Below, piece by piece: positions 51,487-60,223 of a stretch of 64,000 nucleotides of DNA. The DNA is from Burkholderia sp. HI2500 (GTDB taxonomy: Bacteria; Pseudomonadota; Gammaproteobacteria; Burkholderiales; Burkholderiaceae), in NCBI RefSeq assembly GCF_002223055.1, contig NZ_NKFL01000006.1, positions 496,001-560,000 of the forward strand, written 5' to 3'. Under the pieces are notes generated by a model, which did no database searches, was not told the DNA's origin, and worked only from the letters and a program-made list of their open reading frames with translations. The translations under genes were made by a program, and so were the position numbers. Position 1 is the first letter of the stretch; every line of letters starts with the position of its first letter.

Positions 51487-52908
51487 GTGAACTATTGCTG
51501 CCAGATCAGGGTGTCGGGCCCGCAGGATCTCGAACGCGAGGCGGGACCGGCGCCGTTCGTTGCCGTCCGGCGCAACCATGTCGTGCCGCCGCGGCCGCTC
51601 GTCTACCTGTCGCAGCAGCACGATGCCGCGCTTGTCGACTGCCTCGCGTCACGCGGCTGGGACGTGTGGCGCGCGAAAACCGTTGCGGACGCACTGAATC
51701 TCGTCAGGGTGAACCGCCCGCATGCGGGCATCGTCGATTTCGGCAGCTTCGCGTCGCCCGACGTCAAGTCGTTCGAAACGCTGCTACGCGATCCGCGCGT
51801 CGGCTGGGTCGCGCTCGCCGACCATGAGCGCCTGCGGGATCTCACCATCGCGCGCCTGATTCGCCACTGCTGCTTCGACTACGTGCGCAATGCGAACGCC
51901 TATACGACGATCGGCTATCTGGTCGGCCATGCATACGGGATGCTGAAGCTCGCGGACGGCAGCCCGGACGCCGATGCCGCGCCCCCCGGCGGCACGATGA
52001 TCGGCTCGTGCGACGCCATGCGCCGGTTGTTCGCGACGATCCGCAAGGTCGCGAACACGGATGCCACCGTCTTCGTCGCCGGCGAATCCGGCACCGGCAA
52101 GGAGCTGACGGCGGCGGCGATCCACCAGCAATCGTTGCGCGCCGACGCGCCCTTCGTCGCCGTGAACTGCGCGGCCATTCCGCCGGCGCTGCTGCAGGCC
52201 GAACTGTTCGGCCACGAGCGCGGTGCGTTCACGGGCGCGCACCAGCGCAAGATCGGCCGGATCGAGGCCGCGCACGGCGGCACGCTGTTTCTCGACGAAA
52301 TCGGCGACATGCCGTTCGAGAGCCAGGCGAGCCTGCTGCGCTTCCTGCAGGAAGGCACGATCGAGCGGCTCGGCGGGCACGCGTCGATTCCGGTGGATGT
52401 GCGGATCGTGTCGGCGACCCACGTCGATCTCGAGGCCGCGATGCAGGCGGGGCGGTTCCGTGCCGACCTGTACTACCGCCTGTGCGTGCTGCGCATCGAC
52501 GAGCCGCCGCTGCGCGTGCGCGGCCGCGACATCATGCTGCTCGCCGACCACGTGCTGCGGCGCTATCGCGGCGACAGTTCGCTCCGGATTCGCGGCTTCA
52601 TGCCGTGCGCGATCGAGGCGATCCACAACTACCCATGGCCCGGCAACGTGCGCGAGCTGATCAACCGGATCCGGTTCGCGGTCGTGATGACGAACGGCCC
52701 GATGATCTCGGCCACGGATCTCGAACTGCACCCGTACACGTCGAGGCGGCCGCCGACGCTCGCGGAAGCGCGCCGGCAGGCCGAGCGGCACGCGATCGAG
52801 GAAACGCTGATGCGCCACCGCCACCAGCATGCGGATGTGGCGGCCGAGCTGGGCATCTCGCGCGCGACGCTGTACCGGCTGATGACCTCGCACGGGCTGC
52901 ACGGCTGA
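51487..52908 (+). CDS. VpsR-type sigma-54-dependent transcriptional activator
   Basis: The 473-residue bacterial enhancer-binding protein starts at GTG 51487 (GAGG site). Residues 1-150 form a degenerate receiver-like domain of the VpsR type (HDAALVDCLASRGWDVW, HAGIVDFGS). The AAA+ domain has Walker A GESGTGKE from 199, the sigma-54-contacting GAFTGA at 246-251, and Walker B LFLDEIGDM from 267. A Fis-type HTH (DVAAELGISRATLYRLM) closes the protein. VpsR and B. cenocepacia BerB, both c-di-GMP-responsive matrix regulators, have this layout, so control of the adjacent secreted-protein and polysaccharide genes by c-di-GMP is inferred. The consensus sigma-54 promoter at 46532 is its obvious candidate target. 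Confidence 0.9.
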   Translation: MNYCCQIRVSGPQDLEREAGPAPFVAVRRNHVVPPRPLVYLSQQHDAALVDCLASRGWDVWRAKTVADALNLVRVNRPHAGIVDFGSFASPDVKSFETLLRDPRVGWVALADHERLRDLTIARLIRHCCFDYVRNANAYTTIGYLVGHAYGMLKLADGSPDADAAPPGGTMIGSCDAMRRLFATIRKVANTDATVFVAGESGTGKELTAAAIHQQSLRADAPFVAVNCAAIPPALLQAELFGHERGAFTGAHQRKIGRIEAAHGGTLFLDEIGDMPFESQASLLRFLQEGTIERLGGHASIPVDVRIVSATHVDLEAAMQAGRFRADLYYRLCVLRIDEPPLRVRGRDIMLLADHVLRRYRGDSSLRIRGFMPCAIEAIHNYPWPGNVRELINRIRFAVVMTNGPMISATDLELHPYTSRRPPTLAEARRQAERHAIEETLMRHRHQHADVAAELGISRATLYRLMTSHGLHG

Positions 52909-53041
52909 CGCGCTGCGGCAAACCGCCGCTCAAGACCGCGCGATGTCGGCCGTTAAGACAGGAAACGGCCCGTCCGGACCGCCGCTGCAGCCCTGCTGCG
53001 CGCGGCCGGCACGCGGCGCATCACGCTTATCCGAGGTTACC

Positions 53042-53548
53042 GTGGCAGAGTGCAGTCACTGCGGCAGGACGTTCCTGGTCGGCGGGCGGTCGATCGACGG
53101 CCGCCGCTATTGCCGTCCGGCGTGCGCGCAAGCGCATCCGATCGTCGTCGAGGCGGAACGGGTGCCCGACGCGAAAGTCTGGGAGTACGTGCACGACTGG
53201 CGTTACGGGCCGTGCCCGATCTGCGGTCGCGACGACCAGCCGGTGGATGTCCATGCGTCGCATCGCGTCGTGTCGCTGCTGTTCGTCACGCGCTGGGCGA
53301 CGCGACGCCATGTGTGCTGCCGGCGTTGCGGCCGCAGGAAGCAGGCGGTCGCGCTGCTGGCGTCGGCCGCGTTCGGCTGGTGGGGGGTGCCGTGGGGCCT
53401 CGTGCTGACGCCGATCCAGCTCGTGCGCAACGCGCTCGGGCTGGCCGCGCGCGACCCGGCGGTCGCGACGCAGCAGTTCGAACAGCTCGTGCGGCGCAAG
53501 CTGGCGGCGCGCCGGCTGCGGCGCGCACGGCAGGGCGCCGGCGCCTGA
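53042..53548 (+). CDS. Zinc-ribbon-containing membrane-associated hypothetical protein
   Basis: The 168-residue protein begins at GTG 53042 (CCGAGG site), giving MAECSHCGRTFLVGGRSIDG; a longer frame to 52943 is poorly conserved. Cys pairs CSHC, YCRPAC, CPIC and CCRRCGRR suggest two or more zinc ribbons. One hydrophobic segment follows (ALLASAAFGWWGVPWGLVL), then a basic tail RRKLAARRLRRARQGAG. It may be a small metal-binding inner-membrane protein. Its role and any connection to the matrix genes are unknown. Confidence 0.65.
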   Translation: MAECSHCGRTFLVGGRSIDGRRYCRPACAQAHPIVVEAERVPDAKVWEYVHDWRYGPCPICGRDDQPVDVHASHRVVSLLFVTRWATRRHVCCRRCGRRKQAVALLASAAFGWWGVPWGLVLTPIQLVRNALGLAARDPAVATQQFEQLVRRKLAARRLRRARQGAGA

Positions 53549-53575
53549 GCGCGCGGCCCGGCGCGCCGCGCGCGA

Positions 53576-54070
53576 TCAGGCGGCCGGCCGCTCGAAGCCC
53601 GATGCGACCCAGCGCTCGGCGCTGGCCTTGTTGAGCTTGAACCCGGCCGACACCTTCGCTTCGGCCAGCAGCTCGCCATACGGATCGAATGCCTTGAGCT
53701 GCGCGTACGGCTCGAATTCGTCCGGCACGATGTCGAGCGTCACCGACACATCCTGGTCGTCCTCGCCCTGAACCGTCACTTCCTTGTGCAGCATCGCGCG
53801 CCGCTGCTGCTCGTGCCGCATCAGCACCTCGGTCGCGGTCTTCACGAGCGTGCGGAACGCGTTCGCGTCCATCGGCTTCGGGTTCTTCTTGTCGCGGCCC
53901 ATGGTCCACGGCCCGACGAGCGCGGGCTCGGACTCGCCGTCCTTGATCATCTCGACGGCCCAGCCGTCGTCGTCTTCGTTCTTGATGATGCGGGCCGTCC
54001 AGCCGTTGTCGCGCCAGAGGCCGTCTTCGTGGATGGAGGTGTCGTCGGGTTGCAGGTCGGATTCGGTCAT
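53576..54070 (-). CDS. Conserved hypothetical protein, 164 aa
   Basis: ATG 54070 opens MTESDLQPDDTSIHEDGLWR; a longer frame to 54355 is arginine-rich and not protein-like. The acidic cytoplasmic-type protein contains GWTARIIKNEDDDGWAVEMI, an AFRTLVKTATEVLMRHEQQ helix, and KAFDPYGELLAEAKVSAGFKL near the end. No catalytic motif, signal or membrane segment is seen. Proteins of this type occur in Burkholderia without assigned function. Confidence 0.7.
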   Translation of the reverse strand: MTESDLQPDDTSIHEDGLWRDNGWTARIIKNEDDDGWAVEMIKDGESEPALVGPWTMGRDKKNPKPMDANAFRTLVKTATEVLMRHEQQRRAMLHKEVTVQGEDDQDVSVTLDIVPDEFEPYAQLKAFDPYGELLAEAKVSAGFKLNKASAERWVASGFERPAA

Positions 54071-54457
54071 GGGGAAAGCGGGGGTACGGGCAGCCGGCAA
54101 ACGGGCGGCGGCGCGCGGCCGGCATCGGCGCGTCGCGCGCCGCCGGTGGCCCGGTGCGGGATGCAAAGGCGTCGATTTTACCTGCTGGCCGGTCGCTTGG
54201 CCCGCATCGGCCGCCACGCTGGCCATTCGACCGAGGTCCGCGGCGACCCGCCGCCCTGTGTCGGACATTCGAACCGGCGCAAATATCAAACTCGTATTAC
54301 GTCCCCGGCGGCCGATCCCGATGCCGTCCGATATCCCGCCTGCGCGCAGCTTCATAGAATCGACCTTCAGGCTAAAAATAGCCTGAATGTCCTTTCAACG
54401 CCAAACCGGCCGTGCGCGTTCCATGTCGCGCGGCCGATGAACCATCTGGAACTGCGC
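54071..54457. other. Intergenic region between divergent genes
   Basis: GC-rich sequence with no gene-like frame. Bases 54265-54400 become A/T-richer (CAAATATCAAACTCG, CTAAAAATAGCCTGAATG) and probably contain the promoter of the RcsB-like gene. No clear operator was identified. Confidence 0.4.
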
Positions 54458-55135
54458 ATGAGGAAATTCAATGTTCGCGTCGTTTTCGCGTACGACTGGC
54501 CGTTGACGCTGGCCGGCATCGAGCAGGTCGCGAGCAGCGGCTGTGCGATCGAGATCGTCGCGGTGTACCGGAGCGTGGCCGAACTGGTCGCGTCCCTCGG
54601 CGGCGTCGATTGCGATCTCGTGCTGGTCGACTATGCGATCCGGGCCGACGAGCAGATGGACGGCCTTGCGCTGTTCGACTGGCTGCGGCGCACGCGTCCG
54701 AACGTCGGGATCGTCGCGCTGGTCGCGAACGAGAATCCGCTGATCTTCGGGTCGATCCTCGCGATCGGCGGCGTGAGCATCGTCAGCAAGTTCGACGAGG
54801 TCGGCCATATCGTCACGGCCATTCATTCGAGCTACAGCGGCGGGCGTTACCTGTCGCCGCTCGTCAGGCGCGCGGTCGACGCATTCGGCGAGCGCGGCGA
54901 GGCGCCCGTGAAGCTGTCGGCGCGCGAGATCGACGTCATTCGCCTGTATCTGTCGGGGGTGCCGATCAAGACGATCGCGCAGCGTCTGAGCAAGGGCAAG
55001 CAGACGGTCAGCGCGCAGAAGATCAGTGCGATGAAGAAGCTCGGCGTGAGCAACGACGTCGAGCTGATCCAGCGGGCGGCGGGGTTGGGGCTCGGCACTG
55101 GCCTGACCGCGTCACGGCCCGGCCGCGCCGCGTGA
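54458..55135 (+). CDS. RcsB-like NarL-family response regulator
   Basis: The 225-residue protein has an N-terminal receiver domain with the phosphorylatable Asp58 in CDLVLVDYAI and a LuxR-type HTH (LSAREIDVIRLYLSGVPIKT, then GKQTVSAQKISAMKKLGV). The order and spacing (GRYLSPLV before the HTH, TVSAQKISAMKKLGVSNDVEL after it) closely parallel E. coli RcsB, which controls capsule and envelope genes. Two starts are possible, ATG 54437 and ATG 54458; the latter has GGAACTG upstream. No sensor kinase is adjacent. Given the polysaccharide operon nearby, envelope or matrix control is plausible but not shown. Confidence 0.85.
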   Translation: MRKFNVRVVFAYDWPLTLAGIEQVASSGCAIEIVAVYRSVAELVASLGGVDCDLVLVDYAIRADEQMDGLALFDWLRRTRPNVGIVALVANENPLIFGSILAIGGVSIVSKFDEVGHIVTAIHSSYSGGRYLSPLVRRAVDAFGERGEAPVKLSAREIDVIRLYLSGVPIKTIAQRLSKGKQTVSAQKISAMKKLGVSNDVELIQRAAGLGLGTGLTASRPGRAA

Positions 55136-55160
55136 GCACGCGTGCGCCGGGCAGCCGCCG

Positions 55161-56714
55161 TCAGGCCGGCAACGCGAACCGCGTCACCGCATCCCGCAAC
55201 GCCTCGGCCTGATCGCGCAGCGAATGCGCGGCGGCCGCGGCTTCCTCGACGAGCGCCGCGTTCTGCTGCGTCACCTGATCCATCTCGCCCACCGCGCGAT
55301 TGACCTGCTCGATCCCGGCGCTCTGTTCGCGCGACGCATGGCTGATCTCGTCGAGGATCTCGTTCACGCGCCGCACCGACTGCACGATCTCGGCCATCGT
55401 CTCGCCCGCGTGCGTGACGAGCGCAGCACCTTGCTCGACGGTCTCGTTCGACGACACGATCAGCGACTTGATCTCCTTCGCCGCCGTCGCCGAGCGTTGC
55501 GCGAGCGAGCGCACCTCGGCCGCGACCACCGCGAAGCCGCGGCCCTGTTCGCCGGCACGCGCAGCCTCGACCGCCGCGTTCAGCGCGAGGATGTTGGTCT
55601 GGAACGCGATCCCGTCGATCACGCCGATGATGTCGCCGATCTTGTGCGAGCGGTCGGTGATCTCGTTCATCGTGCGCACGACGTCGTCGACCACCGCGCT
55701 GCCGCGCGTCGCCACCTGCGCGGCCTGGTCGGCGAGCGACGCGGCCTGCGCGGCGCTGTCCGCGTTCTGCTTCACGTTCGCGGTCATCTGGTCCATGCTC
55801 GACGCGGTCTGTACGAGCGCGGCCGCCTGTTCCTCGGTGCGCTGCGACAGGTCCGTGTTGCCGGACGCGATCTCGCTCGCGCCGACGTTGATGTTCTCGG
55901 TGCCCATCCGCACGCGCGACACCATGTCGATCAGCCCGCCCTGCATCGTGTGCAGCGCATGCAGCAGGCTGCCGCGATCGTCCTGCTTCACGGTCACGCG
56001 CGCGGTCAGGTCGCCCTGCGCGATGCGCTGCGCGGCGTCGAGCGCCACTTCCAGTTCGCCGCCGAGGTTCGCGCGCACGCTTTTCAGCACCAGCACCATC
56101 ACGGCGGTCGCGATCCCGCCGAGCACGGCCGTCATCGCGAGCCAGCGGCCGACGCTTTCGAGCACCGCCGAGCGGACGTCGTTCATGTACATGCCGGTCA
56201 CGAGATACCAGTCCCACGGCGCGAAGCGCTGCACCGCGCTGGTTTTGTCCTGCGGCTTGTCGGCGCCCGGCTTCGGCCACAGATACTCGACGAAGCCCTT
56301 GCCGCCTTCCAGGTTGCCGGCCTTCACGATCTCGACGAACAGGTGCTTGCCGTTCGGATCGGTGAAATTCGACACGTCCTTGCCGTTGAGCTCGGACTTG
56401 ATCGGATGCATCACGATCACCGGCTTCGAGTCGTTGATCGAGATGTAGCCGTCCGCGCCGTGGCGCATCGCGGCAATCGCCTCGAGCGCCTTCTGCTTCG
56501 CTTCGGCTTCCGGCAGCGCGTTCTGCTGCGACAGCTTGTAGAAATGGTCGGTCACGCTCGCGGCCTGCGCGACCAGCGACGCGAGCTGGTCGCGGCGGTC
56601 CGTGATCATCGATGCGCGCGTCTGCCATGCGCCGAGCCCGGCGATCACGAGCAGGCCGAGCCAGAGGATGACGATCATCGAGGCGAGTTTCTGATTCAGG
56701 GAAAGGTTGCGCAT
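55161..56714 (-). CDS. Methyl-accepting chemotaxis protein
   Basis: The 517-residue inner-membrane receptor starts at ATG 56714 ([20 protein letters not shown]). A first membrane helix (about 12-30) is followed by a periplasmic Cache-type sensor ([42 protein letters not shown]), a second helix, a HAMP domain ([18 protein letters not shown]), and a long signalling coiled coil with the highly conserved tip [20 protein letters not shown]. The Cache sequence resembles sCache_2 receptors for small organic acids. No C-terminal CheR-binding pentapeptide is seen (it ends TRFALPA). It is a stand-alone receptor near T6SS genes. Confidence 0.95.
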   Translation of the reverse strand: MRNLSLNQKLASMIVILWLGLLVIAGLGAWQTRASMITDRRDQLASLVAQAASVTDHFYKLSQQNALPEAEAKQKALEAIAAMRHGADGYISINDSKPVIVMHPIKSELNGKDVSNFTDPNGKHLFVEIVKAGNLEGGKGFVEYLWPKPGADKPQDKTSAVQRFAPWDWYLVTGMYMNDVRSAVLESVGRWLAMTAVLGGIATAVMVLVLKSVRANLGGELEVALDAAQRIAQGDLTARVTVKQDDRGSLLHALHTMQGGLIDMVSRVRMGTENINVGASEIASGNTDLSQRTEEQAAALVQTASSMDQMTANVKQNADSAAQAASLADQAAQVATRGSAVVDDVVRTMNEITDRSHKIGDIIGVIDGIAFQTNILALNAAVEAARAGEQGRGFAVVAAEVRSLAQRSATAAKEIKSLIVSSNETVEQGAALVTHAGETMAEIVQSVRRVNEILDEISHASREQSAGIEQVNRAVGEMDQVTQQNAALVEEAAAAAHSLRDQAEALRDAVTRFALPA

Positions 56715-56927
56715 GGTGTGTGGTCGGTCGATCGTGGAAGCTCGCCATAACGGCGTGACGGGATAAGTGTCTTGACGGCGCCCGATGCGCGTCGCCGTAG
56801 ACGGGAAATCCCTTAGAAGGTGCCGCGAAATTAACGGTCGCGGTGTTGGTCCTTTTCGGCAAGTCACGCGGCAAGGGTCTGGAAGGGGCCGGATGTCAAC
56901 GGGAATGGATAAATGACAGGAGCAGCA

Positions 56928-57194
56928 ATGAAAGTGGAGATGAGCCCACGGCGAAGCGTTGAAAGGCCTAAAAGAGTCGCGCGCTAAGTTTGGGGATGAG
57001 CGGATTCGAGCGACTGGCGACGGGATAGTGCATGCCGATGAACAAATGGATGCTTACGTAGGAACGGCGGTAGATGCGGTCTGCAGTTGATCGAAGGCAT
57101 GTTCGAAACCGACGTCATCGATCGCGCCGGCGCCGAACGGATCAAATCGATGCTGGATCGCCATATCGAGAAGGCTCGCAGGGATGAACTATGA
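56928..57194 (+). pseudogene. Degraded small gene upstream of vgrG
   Basis: ATG 56928 has an excellent CAGGAGCAGCA site. The reading frame breaks at about 56968, where +1 shifts into [20 protein letters not shown] and [15 protein letters not shown], and again at about 57081, then continues with QLIEGMFETDVIDRAGAERI and KSMLDRHIEKARRDEL to the TGA at 57192-57194. Together these make a plausible small cytoplasmic protein of about 88 residues, broken by two frameshifts. A 4-bp ATGA overlap with a further short frame (MTTIDHPARC) suggests a lost operon partner. The family is unrecognised. Flanking sequence 56715-56927 and 57195-57436 otherwise has no gene. Confidence 0.4.
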
Positions 57195-57436
57195 CGACGA
57201 TCGATCACCCAGCGCGGTGTGCCCGCGCAGCTTCGGAGGGCCACGTCATCGGCGCGACGCCGCGCTTGCCACGGCTGACGACTTAATCGAGTAAATGCAT
57301 ATCTCAAAATATGTCGCTGCCGAATGATTCTGTAACTTTGGTATGCTAGCGACCAAATTCCGAGTTTCGCGGCGTGGTCCCCGTGACCGCCCGCTTAAAA
57401 GACCAAGTCACGAATAAGAACGATGAGAGCGCGGGT

Positions 57437-60205
57437 ATGTCGATAGCTGAAACCCTTCGAAGTTTTTCGTCCGGTCTGGTTGACTGGAACCAGCGGCCCG
57501 TCGCCCTCAATTTTGGGCAAGCGCAAAGCGCGGTCGGTCATCTACTGGCGCTTCATCACGCGGATATCCACGAAGGATTGCTGACCGGTATCGACGGCTA
57601 TCTGAACTGCGTTTCGACACACGACAACCTGTCTCCCAAGCTGCTTCTCGGTCTGCCAGTGTCGGTGCGCCTCACGACCGACCGGGGCGGCTTGCAGACG
57701 ATCAACGCGATCGTTCGCGATGTGCAGGTGGGCCAATCGGACGGCGAATTGACCGTCTATCGATTAAACGTTTGCGACGCTTTGTCGCTGATGGACCGCC
57801 GCACGAACTCTCGCATATTCCGTTCGCGTAACGTTATCGACATTCTCGCGACGCTGATGAACGAATGGCGGCAACGGAGTGCGGCGCTGGCCCGCGCGTT
57901 CGAATTCGACCTGTCCAGCCTGCGTCGTGAACGCTACCCGGCGCGCGAACTCACGCGACAGGTCAACGAGTCGGATGCACGATTTGTCCGCCGGCTGCTG
58001 CGGCGCGAAGGGATCACGGTGTTTGCGAAGGCAGGCTCGGCTGGCGGTGCGCGCAGCATCACCGACGAGCGACCGATTCACACACTCGTCTTTTGCGATG
58101 ACCCGATGCGGCTTGCCGAAGCACCGGCCGGTGCTGTGCGCCTGCATCCGCGCGATGCAGGGACCGAACAACGCGACACGGTAACGCTCTTTGCGCACTA
58201 TCAGAGCCTTTCGGCCGGTAAGGCGAGCCGGCCATCGTGGGACTACAAGAAGGCCCGCATGGACGATTCCGCCGTCGCTACCGGTATCGATCAGGGCGAG
58301 TCCGGCAACGACCTTGCGCGATTGCTGACCGATGTTGCGATCGACATTCCACACGTCGGCGATTCATGGAACGATCATGAACGCATCACGCGCAACCGGA
58401 TGCTGGCGCACCAGTTCGCAGCGGAGCGGTACGACGGTATCAGCAGCGTCCGCGATATGCCGGTCGGTTCATGGTTCACGCTGACGGGCGATCCGGAACT
58501 CGACATGAAGCCGGCCGATCAGCGCCAGTTCGTCGTTACGTCGGTTCGTCACGATATCTGGAACAACCTTCCGAAAGACCTGACCGGCCGCGTGATCGCG
58601 CTATTCGCAGCGAGCCGAAACATTGCGCAGACCGTGCTACCCGCGCCGACCGACGTGTCGGGGCAGGAAGACACGCGCTACGAAAACAGTTTCACGTGCG
58701 TCCGGCGCGGCGTGCCGCTCAAACCTTCCTACGATCCGAAGATCGATTTGCCGCCCGTACACCTGCTGACCGGAACGATTGTCGGCACGGAGGGAGAGGA
58801 AGTGTTTTGCGACGCAGACGGCCGCGTGCGCGTGCTGATTCACGGCCTCGATCCGGCGGACCATACGCACGCGCAAGGCGTCGGAACGAATGGACTGGCG
58901 GGCGACAGCGCGCCGATTCGTGTCGGGGCGAGTTTGGCGGGCGGCAACTTCGGCGCGCTTTTTCTGCCCCGCGTCGGAATGGAAGTTTTATTGGGCTGTC
59001 TTTCAGGCGACCCGGACCGTTTGGTCATCATCGCGGTTTTGAGTAACGGCGCGAACCCGCCTGCGACGTTCACCCATACCGGCGCGCTGCCGGGCAACCG
59101 GTACGTGTCCGGGATCAAGACGAAGGAGATTAAGGGGCGACGTTATAACCAACTACGTCTTGACGATACCCCCTCGCAAATTTCCGCACAGCTAGCGAGC
59201 GAACATGCGCACACGCAATTGAATTTGGGGTATCTCACGCAGCCCCGGAAGGATGGACACGGGACCGACCGGGGCGAGGGTGCGGAACTGCGCACCGACG
59301 CTGCCGCCGCGCTGCGCGCCGCACAAGGCATTCTGTTGACGACCTACGCACGCTCACAGGCGAGCGGGGGGCAGCTCGACCGCGACGAACTCGTTGGCCT
59401 GCTCGGCCAGTGCACGGAGCTCTTCAAATCGCTTGGCGACTATGCCGGCCAGCACGGTGGACAAGCCGCCGACACGGCCGGGCAAGCGACCATTGCCGAT
59501 GCGTTCAAGGAATGGAAGCCCGGAGGAACGGGATCGGGTGCGGCCGGCGATGGGGCCGCGCTGATGGCGTTCGGCGCGCAGGCCGGATCGCTCAACGTCA
59601 CGCCGAAAACGCACGTGACCTATGCCGGCGTGAACATCGATCAAGTGGCGCAGCAACACGTGCAAGTCACCAGCGGCGAGCGTATTAACCTGCACGGAGG
59701 ACGTGGCGTCGCGATGTTCGCACATAGCGAAGGCGTGTCGGCCATCGCAAATCAAGGCAAGGTCACGATTCAATCGCAGAACGACGATACGCAAGTCGAT
59801 TCGGCGAAGAACATCCAACTCACTGCGGCCGGCGGCAAGCTCGCGGGCATGGCGAGCGATCAGGTGGTGTTCATCACGTCGGGGGGCGCATATCTCAAGC
59901 TGCACGGCAGCGATATTGAACTCGGTTGCCCCGGCACCTTCACGGTGAAATCGGCCGGCCATTCGTGGGATGGGCCCGCCAGCATGTCCGCGGACATGCC
60001 GAAATTCGATCATGCGGCGCTCGGCCGCGTGCCGAAGCTCGTTCGTGCCGCGGACGGCAACGCGGCGGCAGGGTTCGACGGACAGGTACAAAAGGCGTCG
60101 GGGGCGCTGTCGAATCTGAAGACCGATGCGGTCGGCGAACTGCCGGCGGTGCATGCCGACCAGTTCGAAAAGCTGGCGGTGCAGTTCGTCAAGAAGAACG
60201 TATAA
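57437..60205 (+). CDS. vgrG: Type VI secretion tip protein VgrG
   Basis: It forms the trimeric spike of the T6SS tube and carries effectors. The 922-residue protein begins at ATG 57437 (MSIAETLRSFSSGLVDWNQRP); the frame is open to 57374, but that extension is not family-like. The N-terminal gp27-like part (LNFGQAQSAVGHLLALHHAD), the gp5-like OB region (DLPPVHLLTGTIVGTEGEEV, LPRVGMEVLLGCLSGDPDRL) and the C-terminal DUF2345 domain (VQVTSGERINLHGGRGVAMF onward) are all recognisable. The gene is followed 18 bp later by a Tle3 lipase. Third positions in this cluster are less GC-rich than in neighbours, suggesting horizontal acquisition. Confidence 0.95.
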   Translation: MSIAETLRSFSSGLVDWNQRPVALNFGQAQSAVGHLLALHHADIHEGLLTGIDGYLNCVSTHDNLSPKLLLGLPVSVRLTTDRGGLQTINAIVRDVQVGQSDGELTVYRLNVCDALSLMDRRTNSRIFRSRNVIDILATLMNEWRQRSAALARAFEFDLSSLRRERYPARELTRQVNESDARFVRRLLRREGITVFAKAGSAGGARSITDERPIHTLVFCDDPMRLAEAPAGAVRLHPRDAGTEQRDTVTLFAHYQSLSAGKASRPSWDYKKARMDDSAVATGIDQGESGNDLARLLTDVAIDIPHVGDSWNDHERITRNRMLAHQFAAERYDGISSVRDMPVGSWFTLTGDPELDMKPADQRQFVVTSVRHDIWNNLPKDLTGRVIALFAASRNIAQTVLPAPTDVSGQEDTRYENSFTCVRRGVPLKPSYDPKIDLPPVHLLTGTIVGTEGEEVFCDADGRVRVLIHGLDPADHTHAQGVGTNGLAGDSAPIRVGASLAGGNFGALFLPRVGMEVLLGCLSGDPDRLVIIAVLSNGANPPATFTHTGALPGNRYVSGIKTKEIKGRRYNQLRLDDTPSQISAQLASEHAHTQLNLGYLTQPRKDGHGTDRGEGAELRTDAAAALRAAQGILLTTYARSQASGGQLDRDELVGLLGQCTELFKSLGDYAGQHGGQAADTAGQATIADAFKEWKPGGTGSGAAGDGAALMAFGAQAGSLNVTPKTHVTYAGVNIDQVAQQHVQVTSGERINLHGGRGVAMFAHSEGVSAIANQGKVTIQSQNDDTQVDSAKNIQLTAAGGKLAGMASDQVVFITSGGAYLKLHGSDIELGCPGTFTVKSAGHSWDGPASMSADMPKFDHAALGRVPKLVRAADGNAAAGFDGQVQKASGALSNLKTDAVGELPAVHADQFEKLAVQFVKKNV

Positions 60206-60223
60206 GCAAGGGCCGGAGTTTTG

